Position numbers and translations under genes: made by a program. From the NCBI GenBank assembly GCA_947579605.1, contig OX388320.1, positions 3,596,001-3,660,000 on the forward strand: a DNA stretch of 64,000 bases. Reading direction: 5' to 3'. Below the pieces are notes generated by a model, which saw nothing but the letters and a program-made list of their open reading frames with translations, ran no database searches and had not been told where the DNA came from. Positions 24,151 to 34,217 of the stretch are shown here, piece by piece. Position 1 is the stretch's first letter. Each line of letters starts with the position of its first letter. Source of the stretch: Athripsodes cinereus (taxonomy: Eukaryota > Arthropoda > Insecta > Trichoptera > Leptoceridae).

Positions 24151-24858
24151 TCACGCCGTGTCCCAGGTGTGGTAGGCAGAGAGAACGAAACGCCATGTCA
24201 ATCTATCCTTACATACTTCTTTCGCTTCCTCTACATTCGTCCAGTTTCTAATACATGCACGCCGATTTCTCTTACTTAACACGCGACCGTCCTTGAGAAT
24301 TTGATCCACGTGGTTAAGCCACGTAGTTCTTGGATGTCCGCGCTTTCTCACACCCTCTCTTTCAGATAAATACACCCTCTTCGTCAATCTTACACCATCC
24401 ATTCGCTCCACATGACCAAACCATCTCAATTTATTTGCACGCATTCTATCAACAACACTCCTCTTGCATCCACTCATTCTTCAAATATCCTCATTTCTTA
24501 CTCTATCACGCAATGTTTTACCTACCATTCTTCTCAGTGATCGCATCTCCACTGCATTTATTTCACTCTCGTCCTTCTTCAGCCATGTCCAAGTTTCACT
24601 TGCATACATAAGTGTCGGTACGAGGATGGCGTTGTGCACCAGCATTTTAGTCATGTTCGAGACATTGCTATTGCTAACAATAGATCGAAGTGCACCGTTC
24701 ACTCTCGCACCAGCCACTTTTCTTTTTTCAATGTCCCTTTCGGATCTACCATTCCTCACAAACATACTTCCTAAATATACATATTCGTCCACTTGCTCCA
24801 AACATTCATTTCCAACCTTTATTTCACACATTGTTCTTTCAATCTCTCTTTCAAACAC
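24151..24858 (-). pseudogene. LINE reverse transcriptase C-terminal part with one in-frame stop
   Basis: The minus strand encodes about 235 residues in a single frame, broken only by TGA at 24481-24483. The first part holds EYVYLGSMFVRNGRSERDIE, then NAVEMRSLRRMVGKTLRDRV; the second holds SVVDRMRANKLRWFGHVERM and KRGHPRTTWLNHVDQIL. These are the segments after the polymerase core in the common insect LINE family whose frames end in CKD-x-W-x-x-SAY. The stop sits where the family usually has Arg, so CGA or AGA to TGA decay is likely. The 5' end is truncated near 24860, and the frame ends at 24151. It is the best preserved copy of four in the window (fragments at 11060, 30470, 41630). Not expected to be functional. 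Confidence 0.8.
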
Positions 24859-24986
24859 AATAGTTTTAAATATACCTATAAGTAGTGCTCTTGCCGCCTT
24901 TAGAAATAAGACAATCAGGATGGGTAGTTACACCGCACCTACCCGCTAACATTTCATTTATTTAAAATAATTAAACCAAGAACATT

Positions 24987-25118
24987 TTAAGACCACAACA
25001 TGTGAAAACAATTCAATTTTTAAAAGATAATCCAAAAACAGTGATGATGTGATGAGTGATGAAAAATTAATGAATAATGAAAAATATCTAATGTTGTTTT
25101 CACATGCTGTGGTCTTAA
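24987..25118. mobile_element. 132-bp fold-back MITE
   Basis: TTAAGACCACAACATGTGAA at 24987 is inverted at the right end (TTCACATGCTGTGGTCTTAA, ending 25118). The ends are TTAA, which could be a piggyBac-type target duplication. Alternatively the 4-bp CATT outside both ends is the duplication. There is no coding capacity. Confidence 0.6.
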
Positions 25119-25121
25119 CAT

Positions 25122-25412
25122 TGATTCAATTGACGCGTCTCAATTTTTATATTTTACTTAAAAGTATTATGTGGCTAATTTTTGGTCTACGCATGCTTAT
25201 TTGAGTCAATTTTTATGAATAACTATCCTACGAAATTACATTCTACGCATATATATTATAATCTATTTTTTTCCTTAACTTAACATCATGTATATTTCAC
25301 ACGTGAGGTAGCCAGCGGACTAACTGCACGCAATATACCTACGTGCAGTATAATTATGCTCTTCGTGCCAATGAACAAAATAAAACATTTAGGATGGATA
25401 GCATGACTTGTC
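25122..25412 (+). repeat. Left arm of a 291-bp inverted pair
   Basis: This segment and 27250-27540 are reverse complements with a few substitutions and no net length change. The match starts with TGATTCAATTGACGCGTCTC, runs through a family D repeat, and ends at GACTTGTC, so it extends well past the repeat family itself. Confidence 0.85.
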
Positions 25413-25520
25413 GCTGAATTTTATATTTTTACTGCCTTATTAGTGAGGTTTTACAGCACGTTTCTTTTACAGGACACTCGAAAACTTACATAAATGGGAG
25501 AGCTTTTCTTTATTAGGGAC
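25305..25520 (+). repeat. Family D interspersed repeat
   Basis: GAGGTAGCCAGCGGACTAAC, then CTCTTCGTGCCAATGAACAA, then AGGATGGATAGCATGACTTG, then TTTTACAGGACACTCGAAAA. It overlaps the inverted-pair arm. Confidence 0.65.
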
Positions 25521-25544
25521 TCTACGGTTATTTTTACTACTACT

Positions 25545-25800
25545 ACTACTACTATACCATCACGGCATATCCCACAAGTGGGGTAGCCAGCAGACCAACT
25601 GCATATAAAACATGCAAGCTGTCTTCTCCGTGCCAATATAAAATCAAGACATTCTGGATGGGTGGCAAACCTCATCGCTGAATTTAAGATGTAAAGTGTC
25701 TTATTTTTTCGAACACCTGCCTTTTACAGGACACTCGAAAACTTATGGAGAAGAGTGGGAGACCAATTCTTTACCGGGTGCTCCACGGGATATTTTTATA
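25545..25800 (+). repeat. Family D interspersed repeat, near-complete copy
   Basis: From TACCATCACGGCATATCCCA through CAGCAGACCAACTGCATATA, GGGTGGCAAACCTCATCGCT and AAGAGTGGGAGACCAATTCT to GGGTGCTCCACGGG. It is the most complete copy, preceded by an (ACT)n run. It gives the family an estimated length of about 245 bp. Confidence 0.75.
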
Positions 25801-25984
25801 TTTTGTAAAATATCATTTACTTAGGATGAAACGTCAACTTCTTATTAAAGTTTTGTTCAATCATAATCAAATTGAGAGTGATTTGAATTTTATTTTATCA
25901 ATAAACTTAATATAATGTATTCTTATGATTGACGCAGGTAATACATTAAACTACGTTGAAATACTGTATTTCGATTGGAGAAAA

Positions 25985-26200
25985 GTAGCAGTAAAAACAT
26001 TTATAAGTGTTGTTTTATTACTAAATATTTAAAGTAATTTTAATATTTAATTGCTTTTATACACGTATGTAGTGCACGGCAACTAATATATGAAGATATT
26101 TTGGTCATGTGGCTTTGAGAGCCAAATGTCAAGGTCATCCATGAATCACAGTTGATATCTTGTACGTACATTTTACATAAATGTTTGGATATTTGAGGGG
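25985..26200 (+). repeat. Old inverted repeat partner of about 28655-28870
   Basis: TTTTATACACGTATGTAGTG and TTTGAGAGCCAAATGTCAAG occur here and, reverse-complemented, at 28.7 kb, with many differences between them. The family is not recognised. Confidence 0.6.
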
Positions 26201-26280
26201 GCACACGCTGGATTAATGTACCTTTGCATATCTTATTTTCTCACTTATTTTATTTTCTGTTTGGAGACGATGATCTAGAG

Positions 26281-26595
26281 CAGAGGTTCCCAAACTTTTT
26301 TTTTCACATGGACCACTTTCAAAAATTTGCTGGTTCCGGTGGACCTCCTGTATTCCCCCCCCCCGTCAATAAATTTTCAAAATTGTATAGGAATTTGAAA
26401 TATTTTAAAAACCACTCGGGTTTCTTACAGAATATTTTCTCCCAGTACCTTTTTCTCCAATGTACTGGGTATTTGTACCAACTTTTGTTTATGTCAATAT
26501 CTGGTGCTTTTACCGAATATCCGATACTTTAACTATGGATTCGTGGTCCCCCGTCGAGTCTCTCGTGGACCCCTGGACCACTTTGGGAATCACTG
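26281..26595. mobile_element. 315-bp hAT-like MITE with perfect 8-bp target duplication
   Basis: It starts CAGAGGTTCCCAAAC and ends CTTTGGGAATCACTG. ATCTAGAG flanks it at 26273-26280 and 26596-26603. The ends and 8-bp duplication fit a hAT-derived non-autonomous element. The 102-codon frame across it is a translation of the element. Confidence 0.85.
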
Positions 26596-26603
26596 ATCTA
26601 GAG

Positions 26604-27249
26604 TATCATTAGATGCAATCAATTGGATTCTTCGCTTGTTAAAGATAACTTTTATGAATTACTAAAAAATTCGACATAGTATCGTTGTTATCATTATGAA
26701 AATTGTATTTCATTGTTATACTTTAGCGTACATAACATATAGCAAATTAAATAAACAATGAAGAAATAACTTACTAGTTTACTATAAGTAGATTGTTACT
26801 GACGTTTTTAGGCAGTGTTGGATGAAGATATTCGTCGGATTTCCCAGTAACCTCTTGTGCTCACTCCAAGAAGTGATAATAAAACTATTCTTTCGATAAA
26901 AATGACAATTTGATTGCAGTTTCCTATTGTTATGTCATCTCTTTTGCTTATAGGTAATGATGTTTTTCATTAGCTAAAATATAAATTTATTAACATTGGT
27001 TATGAAATAACACTGTGTTTTATTTCACAAAAGTGTACACAGTATAGGTAAATATGCTTAGCGTTTTCAGTAAAATCTTTCGCGAAACAAGAAAAGTGTT
27101 ATTTCATATTTTGAATAATTATAAATATTGTTTCACAATTTTAATACTGAAACAATAAATTCAATAGATGTTACCTTTAGACGGTTGAACGTATTTTGAG
27201 TCAAAACTATTTTAGTGATATATGTATGTATGTATTAAGATAAATAAAA
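26604..27249. other. AT-rich intron, nothing recognised
   Basis: No gene, repeat family or structured element was seen. Confidence 0.3.
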
Positions 27250-27540
27250 GACAAGTCATGCTATCCATCCTAAATGTTTTATTTTGTTCATTGGCACGAA
27301 GAGCATAATTATACTGCACGTAGGTATATTGCGTGCAGTTAGTCCGCTGGCTACCTCACGTGTGAAATATACATGATGTTAAGTTAAGGAAAAAAATAGA
27401 TTATAATATATATGCGTAGAATGTGATTTCGTAGGATAGTTATTCATAAAAATTGACTTAAATAAGCATGCGTAGACCAAAAATTAGCCACATAATACTT
27501 TTACGTAAAATATAAAAGTTGAGACGCGTCAATTGAATCA
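27250..27540 (-). repeat. Right arm of a 291-bp inverted pair (with 25122-25412)
   Basis: Reverse complement of 25122-25412, with the family D part at its left. The arms are 1.84 kb apart and could fold together in a transcript. Confidence 0.85.
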
Positions 27541-29000
27541 TATAAACAATTAACTAAAACGATGAAACTAGTAAATGTTTGACATTGTAGATATAAACAG
27601 TATGTATCAACCAGTCACACTATCATTGACTAGTGAATGGGTGTTCTGCCTGAAAAAAAAAGAGGAACAAGAACAAGACATTCGATAATCAAAATATTTC
27701 TCATACTCCACGTCATGTAATAATTCATTGTTCATTGTACAAATGAAAACATCTCATTGAGCAAACATTTTCGGGGATCCACATAAATCATCGTGTTAAG
27801 ACAAAACGTCCGACTTTACGGAACATAAAAAATAAAGAGTTACGTAATGACGTAACATAAAAAAATAAAAAAAAGAACGAAAGAAAGAGACAGAGACTTG
27901 TCTCAAGTATCAGATTATTACGGCGATAAATAACGGGTAAACAAAAGTGTCCTAAGACGAAAAACACAACAATCCAAAACACGGGTAGTGTGGGTAGGTA
28001 TATGAGACTAAGGGGGGGGGGGGGGGTTATGGAAGTTACAGATATAACGTAATACAATTCATATATCATACTCTCAGTTCAGTTGCTCAGCCTCTGGGGA
28101 AGATTAAAGTAAAGGTCTATGAACATGTTAATCTTTTTTCTAGTCACGTGACAAATGCTGCGAAATTCACAATTGTTCGTTCATCCTTTACTAGACATAT
28201 TTCTAAATTATTACTGTGTTTAAACGATAACTATAATAATGTACAAACAGTATTACACTTGGATGGTTGAAGGCAATAAACACGTAATAAGGGTTATTTC
28301 AAATTCAATACTTGCTTCATTATAATTTCAAGTCATTTGTAATCCCAAACAATTTAACTAACGAATATTTTGGTTGAACACAAAATATCCATTCTGTGTC
28401 AAAAGGAATGATTCTTTGAATGAGGAACACAGCAATCATACATTCTAAACCATACATGAGGAGTTCACATGCAAAGTCACACAAAAGCACATGAATACAG
28501 AAATTATTGTATTATCGTTGGCTAAGCTGCAGTTCTATTCATAAATTGAAAATTCGCCTCGTAATGATTTATTATCAAAAACGCTTCAAGCAGATACAGA
28601 AATGTGGCGTTTTCTTAGTTTCAATGTGTTACTCATTGTAGACTTCTCATATATCTGAGTAGTTATGTAAAATGTACAAGATGTTAACCATTTCAATGGA
28701 ACCTTGACATTTGGCTCTCAAACCCACAAGGACAAAATATCTTCACGTTGACATGCACTACATACGTGTATAAAAACAATTATATAATAAAATTATTTTA
28801 AATATTAAGCAATAAAACAACATTTCTCAAATATTTTTGCTGCGTGTAGTAATAATTAATCGCTCAGTCGTTTATCAAACAATACATCAAATTCAACACG
28901 AAATTTGTTCAAAATACGTGGAACGCATTTATCGTTCAAAATACATTGGGTTGTAATAACCTAATTAAATAATTAGATCTATTGTTACCTAATTAAATAA
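27541..29000. other. AT-rich intron with a G homopolymer and an old inverted repeat
   Basis: A run of 15 G occurs at 28012-28026. The partner of the old inverted repeat lies at about 28655-28870. TAATTAAATAATTAGATCT is directly repeated near 28962 and 28989, just before the LINE. No gene is seen. Confidence 0.4.
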
Positions 29001-29012
29001 TTAGATCTGGGT

Positions 29013-29696
29013 TGTAATAGATCTCACATCACTTTTGACTATTCCATTGGCGATGTTTCACTTGAAAGTGTATCAAACTTACGCGACCTTGGAATCACAT
29101 TCTCTGAAAATCTAACTTTTAATTTACATATTGAGGAGATTGTCGGTAAGGCGATGAGAGTTTTAGGTTTTGTTTTCAGAATGGCGGTTGATTTGCGATC
29201 GATACAATCTTATAGGTTATTATTTGTATCGTTAGTAAGACCACTAGTGGAATATAATTCTATCATATGGTCCCCAAACTATGCCATTCATATCAATAAT
29301 ATCGAGAGAGTTCAGAAAAAGTTTCTGAGACTTATTAACTATAAAATGGGAATTCCGATAGAAGATATTGACTACGCCTCTTTAATGACAGAACTTAAAT
29401 TTTTGAGTTTGCAGAACCGAAGAAACATGTTTGATGTTTGCTTCCTACATAAACTACTAAGCGGTGCAATAAATTCCCCAGAACTCTTAGAACTCATCCA
29501 GTTCCACGTTCCTACTAGGTCCACTAGACAATCGTTATTGTTTCATGAGTACAACGCTAGAAACAATTACATGTATCATTCACCCATGGTTCGGGTTCAT
29601 AGACTGGGTAACCTGGTGGGAGACTGCACTGACATTGCTGCCGACAGTTTCCAAAAATATAAATCTGACGTCATAAACTATTATTTCCATATGTAA
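29013..29696 (+). pseudogene. C-terminal reverse transcriptase fragment of a CR1/Jockey-type LINE
   Basis: One open frame without an authentic start runs through NRSHITFDYSI, NLRDLGITFSENLTFNLHI, YRLLFVSLVRPLVEYNSIIW and NIERVQKKFLRLINYKMG to a stop at 29696. The order DLG-IxF-x-L-F-x-H-I, then SLVRPxLEY-S-x-I-W, then ERVQ-x-K-F-R is the thumb/connection region downstream of the polymerase core in CR1- and Jockey-group elements; the catalytic YxDD part is missing, so the copy is 5'-truncated. The remaining frame is intact, which suggests a fairly young insertion. The 3' UTR follows to a (AAAT)n tail at 30317-30345. It cannot act alone. Confidence 0.85.
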
Positions 29697-30345
29697 ACTA
29701 ACAACGGGCAATCGAGGGTCGCTTCACCTAATACTAGGTATGTTTCCAATGACTGCATCAATTTGTACTTGTATTGCTGTTTTTTGTGTATTTTTTTTTT
29801 TGACTTACTTGACAATTAATCAATTGAATATCATTTCACGATTTTGATTTTTACTTAATCATCTGTCCATTGCTTATTAATATTATTATCAATTAATTAT
29901 TATTATTATTATTTCGAATTTTATACATTATTTCTTAATCTATTTATATGTTTAATATTTATGTTGTTTTTTAATGATTCTATTTTTTTGACATCTAATC
30001 TTACGAATTTGACAATTATCATCTTGAACTATTTTTAATTGGATACTTGTTTTGATTTGTATATTACATTCTGTCTTTTAATGTTTGCATTCATCAAATT
30101 TTGTCCAGTCTCTGTATGGTTTAATTTAATTGTTTTATTCTATTACTATTGCTGTTTTTGTTCAAATTACTACCATTTTTGTTATATCTTAATGTTTATT
30201 TTTATAAATTTGTACCAATTCATTTTTTATCAGTTTTTATTGTTGTCTGTCAAATTGTTTTTTTCTGCTTTGTTATATGTTTAACATGTAAAAGGCTCAC
30301 GCCGTATACAAGTGATAAATAAATAAATAAATAAATAAATAAATT
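29697..30345 (+). repeat. 3' UTR and (AAAT)n tail of the LINE above
   Basis: T-rich sequence follows the stop. Near the end, AAAGGCTCACGCCGTATAC is followed by AAGTGATAAATAAATAAATA repeats. The frame at 30039 is AT-driven and not a gene. Confidence 0.65.
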
Positions 30346-30469
30346 ATGTATTTTGTGTTTTTCTACTGGCTCGCGTGCGTGAAGATAAAGCAGCCTGTTG
30401 AAATGGAACAGATGTGCAGGCAAACCGTCATGAAAGAGTATATATTATCTCATTACACTTTTTGTGAGG

Positions 30470-30640
30470 AAGTCAGAGAGAACAGAACGTAAATCCGACC
30501 TATCCTTTTACACTACTTTTGGTTCCTCAACATTCAACCTTTTGTCGTATATACACGCCGATTTCATTTAATTAGCTTGCAGCCCTCTTTGTAAACCACG
30601 TAGTTGAGCCACGTGATTCCCTTAATATATTCTTTTATTG
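30470..30640 (-). pseudogene. Eroded fragment of the LINE family at 24151-24858
   Basis: On plus, AGAGAGAACAGAACGTAAAT, then ACACGCCGATTTCATTTAAT, then CCACGTAGTTGAGCCACGTG follow the order of 24175-24330 with indels. Coding frame is lost. Confidence 0.55.
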
Positions 30641-31239
30641 TTTACACATATTATGTATTTCTTCACACAGATATCCTTTCTCTGTTGTTCTTTCACTAAA
30701 CAAATTATGATAATATTTTATCCAAACTGATATGACAAGCAAAGGGCTTGAGAAAGAGAAAAAGTCTTTATTTAAAATTACGCAAGATGTCTAAGCCATT
30801 GAAACGTAATGAAGTGGTAGAAAAATAAAATAGAATTATCTAGCCCCATGGCCGTATGTGAGTTGAGGCCACACTCTACCGCAATAATATATCAACCCGT
30901 ACGAGTTGTGTTGTCGTATAAAAAATAAAACCGCGGAAAAGTACTCGTATATACACACGGTAAAAAAGTCATACAAAGTTAGATATATAAAAACGATACA
31001 GCTGTTAGGTATGTATAAAAGGATAGAACTAACATGGTATGTGTGTAATTTGTATGTATTACTGCTTGTCCTAAATTTAAATCAAATTTGTACAGACATT
31101 TAAAAAAAATTATATGAGTTGTTGAAAGAATTTTAAAAAATTTCGAAAATTTCTGAACATATACATATTTACGAATATATATTTTATTAATCTCAATCTG
31201 ATGCTTAGACAACGGTTGCTCAAAAGCTATAAATGGAGT

Positions 31240-31500
31240 TGTTGTATGGGGTTAAAATGTGAACTTTAAAATGAGTAACATGAATCGGCTGGAAGAATTT
31301 GAGATGTGGATGCTTCAAAGAGCCAGAGTAAAAAAAGAAATCGGATAATGTCCTATTAAATTTGAGCTTTGTTCTCAGAGGAAAAAAAATATAAGGTACT
31401 GCAATTGACCATCAAAGGAAACGATCGGAGGTCGAAGAGGTGTACGAAGAATGCAGATTTTATGGCTTATAAGACGTATATTAAATTAATGCCATTCAGC
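31240..31500 (+). pseudogene. RTE-type LINE remnant, frameshifted
   Basis: GTTGTATGGGG starts a frame resembling LLYGxKMWTL, then MNRLEEFEMWMLQRARVKKE, then VLQLTIKGNDRRSKRCTKN. This order (YG-E-W-T, LE-FEMW, Q-L-I-x-G-R-GRR) is that of the RTE C-terminus. At least one frameshift separates the pieces. Confidence 0.5.
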
Positions 31501-32164
31501 GATGAGATATTTTTTATTTTATTTTATTTATTTGGATTTTCAACAGGTTTACACAAATATTAATATTAAAGTATTCATAGGTATGCCAGGAAAACTTGAT
31601 GTTTCTAGAACATTTTAAAATATACATTTTAAAAGTGACAAGTCTCTTCGATAGATTGAATTGGAATTCTGTTCATTTTGCCTATCTCTTGAAGGGTGCA
31701 TCATTAAGGGATAGAATAGGACATGATGTACCCTATTCGATTCTAAAGACTCCACGAATATCACGTATTGTATAGCAATAACATATGCAATAACATAATT
31801 CAAAAGTTGTAATTATCGATAAAACATTTCGGTTATATTTCAGGTTCGCGAAATCAGATTATAAGTACTTACTTGGTACGTATAGCAAACGAAATCAACA
31901 TTGTGAAATTTTAAGTCAGTTTACGTCACAGAGGTGGAGTGGGGAGGTTTGTTTGCATCAAAATATGGGACACGGCGGAGTTTGGACACCCCCTCGGTAG
32001 GGGAAATAGGAATTTCAGCTAACGGAGCCTGAAAACTTTTTTCAACAATTTCGAATGATATAAAACACACGCAGACGATCAAATAAATTTGATAAACATT
32101 AAATAATATTGTTAATAATAATAACAACAACAACAACTTTTATGAAATGATATTCATCTTAAAT

Positions 32165-32330
32165 GATATTGATCATGTGAGAGATGCTGCAGGGGATACA
32201 ATGTGTGAGGCGTTTAGGCAGGCGGAGGACAGGGCACGGTGGAGGAGCTTCTCGCTTGGTTGAGGTCATGGTGGTCACGATCCTCAGCATTGAGGGACCG
32301 ACCTAGAAGAATTCATCGCTATGCCATAGA
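32165..32330 (+). pseudogene. Possible LINE 3' coding remnant
   Basis: A frame reads EAFRQAEDRARWRSFSLG then stop. The Q-A-x-DR-x-RWR pattern is common at the end of insect LINE frames. Too short to assign to a family. Confidence 0.35.
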
Positions 32331-32699
32331 AAGTTTGTACAAAATAAATATGACAAAAACTTTTATTTGCATTATTACATTTATTCAAAAAATTAAACTT
32401 TAATAGTTTTCAACTTTAATTAATGACTTGACTGAAAGATGCCGGATTTAAATTCTGCTTCAGACGTACACTGCCTTCTAGACAAAAGCACACTTTTAAG
32501 GTATTTGAATATGAAAGGCAAGATTTTTTGGAAAAAAGGGATTTAAAAAGGTATGCATATAATTGGAATTTAATATACTGCCTCCATTTGTGATACGTTC
32601 GCTGAGTATAATTTTCAATAGTTATAACATCATGTCATATTAATGATAACGTTTTGTTTAAAATGAAGACATATGCCATTAAATCTTCAATATTAATAC

Positions 32700-32739
32700 T
32701 GCCTAATTAAGATAAGAGAGAGAAGAGTTAGTGTCTTAC
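32700..32739 (-). promoter_or_regulatory. CU-rich tract just downstream of micro-exon 2b donor
   Basis: After the donor GTAAGACACTAA the minus strand reads CTCTTCTCTCTCTTATC, then CTTAATTA. It matches in kind and position the tract after micro-exon 2a, and the CTTAATTA block is shared. Either it is shared ancestry from the duplication or it is a retained splicing-control element. Confidence 0.4.
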
Positions 32740-32790
32740 CAAAGTATTGAAGGTTTCTGCAGTCATGTGATTCTGCAAACTGATATTTAC
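32740..32790 (-). CDS. Micro-exon 2b (51 nt, 17 codons), duplicate of 61676-61732
   Basis: On the minus strand TTTATTTTTCTTTCCAG is followed by 51 nt ending in TTG and the donor GTAAGACACT. In phase 0 it encodes VNISLQNHMTAETFNTL. The acceptor, the first eight codons, the donor and some intron on both sides match micro-exon 2a, 28.9 kb upstream, so this is an exon duplication and not a chance match. Both have lengths divisible by three, so either, both or neither can be included without shifting the frame. Because the introns are large and the exons similar, mutually exclusive or regulated inclusion is the simplest reading. The 51-nt size and the regenerated donor (CAG followed by GTAAAT) recall the micro-exons of Drosophila Ubx, but nothing suggests that this gene is Ubx. 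Confidence 0.68.
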
Positions 32791-32868
32791 CTGGAAAGAA
32801 AAATAAACCCAACATTAAAATATATAAAACAAGTATAATTTAAAAATATTCGTTGCTAGTCATTAATT

Positions 32869-33045
32869 TTTTTTTTTTAAAAGATATATCTGGGTTTTGT
32901 TATAAACCCAAATACAACCTTATACACCTTTCACAGTAAGCTAAAAGCTTGTGTCGTGAAAGGGGAGTTTGCCGGCATCTAGGATCGAATCACGGGCCCC
33001 TTGTTCATGAGACCGAGACTCTACCTCCAGGCTATCGACGAACTC
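32869..33045 (-). repeat. tRNA-derived SINE (family B)
   Basis: Same order as 19980-20166: AAAAGATATATCTGGGTTTT on plus, then TTTCACAGTAAGCTAAAAGC, GAGTTTGCCGGCATCTAGGA with the eroded B box, and CTACCTCCAGGCTATCGACG. It begins about 80 nt from micro-exon 2b, upstream of its acceptor. Confidence 0.75.
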
Positions 33046-34080
33046 GCTTTTAAGAGAAACATATGAAAAATCATTGAATAAAAACTTTAGAGTCCAATAA
33101 AAGATCAATAAAAACAGTTGATAAATATATTACATATATTTTATGTTTGATATAGTCCACTAGTTATCCCACTTGTGTAAAAACACATGAACATATGAAC
33201 ATAAATAGCGAAGTATGTTGAGAGAACATAATATGATTTATATATAATATCTTGGCATCAGGGATATTTTGTGAAGTCATATACAAACAGATATTCCTCC
33301 CCACGGCTATGTTATCTGGTTGTTTACTATGTATTGTAAATTTAACAGAAGATTGACGACAAGACAGATCGTCGACAGCCGTTTTATCGGGAATTCATGG
33401 CGATTCAACCATAGAAACCTATATTCAGATCTGATTTGATTAGAAAAACTTTACTTTGATCTCTTCTCTCTTTAAAAAATAAAATAAGAAGAAGAAAAAA
33501 GTTTCCAAAGCCATTCGAAGAGCTTCAAATCGTTTACGGAATTTTTAAACGTTTACTGGGAAAACAAAAGGGATGCGATGCTACCATACTTTATCACAAT
33601 GTTCACCTTTCGCATAAAGAACTTTGTCTTCGGAGGATAGGCTTTGTTTTAAAAGTTCCACGTGTGTGCGGACTTTATTTATTTGCTGATTCTATCAAAC
33701 GATACTGTAGGTACGTATGCAGATATATAGGTAGAAGCAGAGCTTATATAGAAGCAAAGCTTTCAAAGCACGAATTTAAATGCTGACCTTGGGCGAATGT
33801 CGTTTACAATATGCGAAATAAATCACATAGAATGTTACAACTTACGAATATGAAATATTTATCACGCGTCATTTGTAGATATAACGACTATAAAACGAGA
33901 AACTGAATGACACGGAATGAGTATATTAATATATCATGAAAATGAATTGTTTTTGAATATTATAGTCTACTCTTAATAACACCGAAGAGGAGTCAGAGGA
34001 GAGAAGAAACATTTTGGAATCGCGTCAGACAGGATGGAAATCGCGCAAGTGGTTATCAACGTCGGGAAGATTAATCTTAC
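33046..34080. other. AT-rich intron, nothing recognised
   Basis: No gene or repeat family was recognised. Confidence 0.3.
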
Positions 34081-34217
34081 TAATAAATTTTGTTATAAAA
34101 ATAAAATCAAAAACACTGTTTACTTTCACTTGTTATTTATTTTAAATATTTTAGCAAAGATGAAACAAGTGAAAGTAAACAGTGTTTTTGATTTTATTTT
34201 TATAACAAAATTTATTA
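34081..34217. repeat. Hairpin with perfect 54-bp arms and 29-nt loop
   Basis: 34081-34134 and 34164-34217 are exact reverse complements (arm begins TAATAAATTTTGTTATAAAA and ends CTTTCACTTGTT). No mismatches were seen in the arms. Frames crossing it are translations of the hairpin. Confidence 0.9.

Noticed and set aside
24330..24949. Plus-strand frames of 93 and 161 codons
   Set aside because: They are antisense shadows of the LINE reverse transcriptase on the minus strand.
26224..26532. 102-codon frame
   Set aside because: It crosses the left end of the hAT-like MITE and is made mostly of that element.
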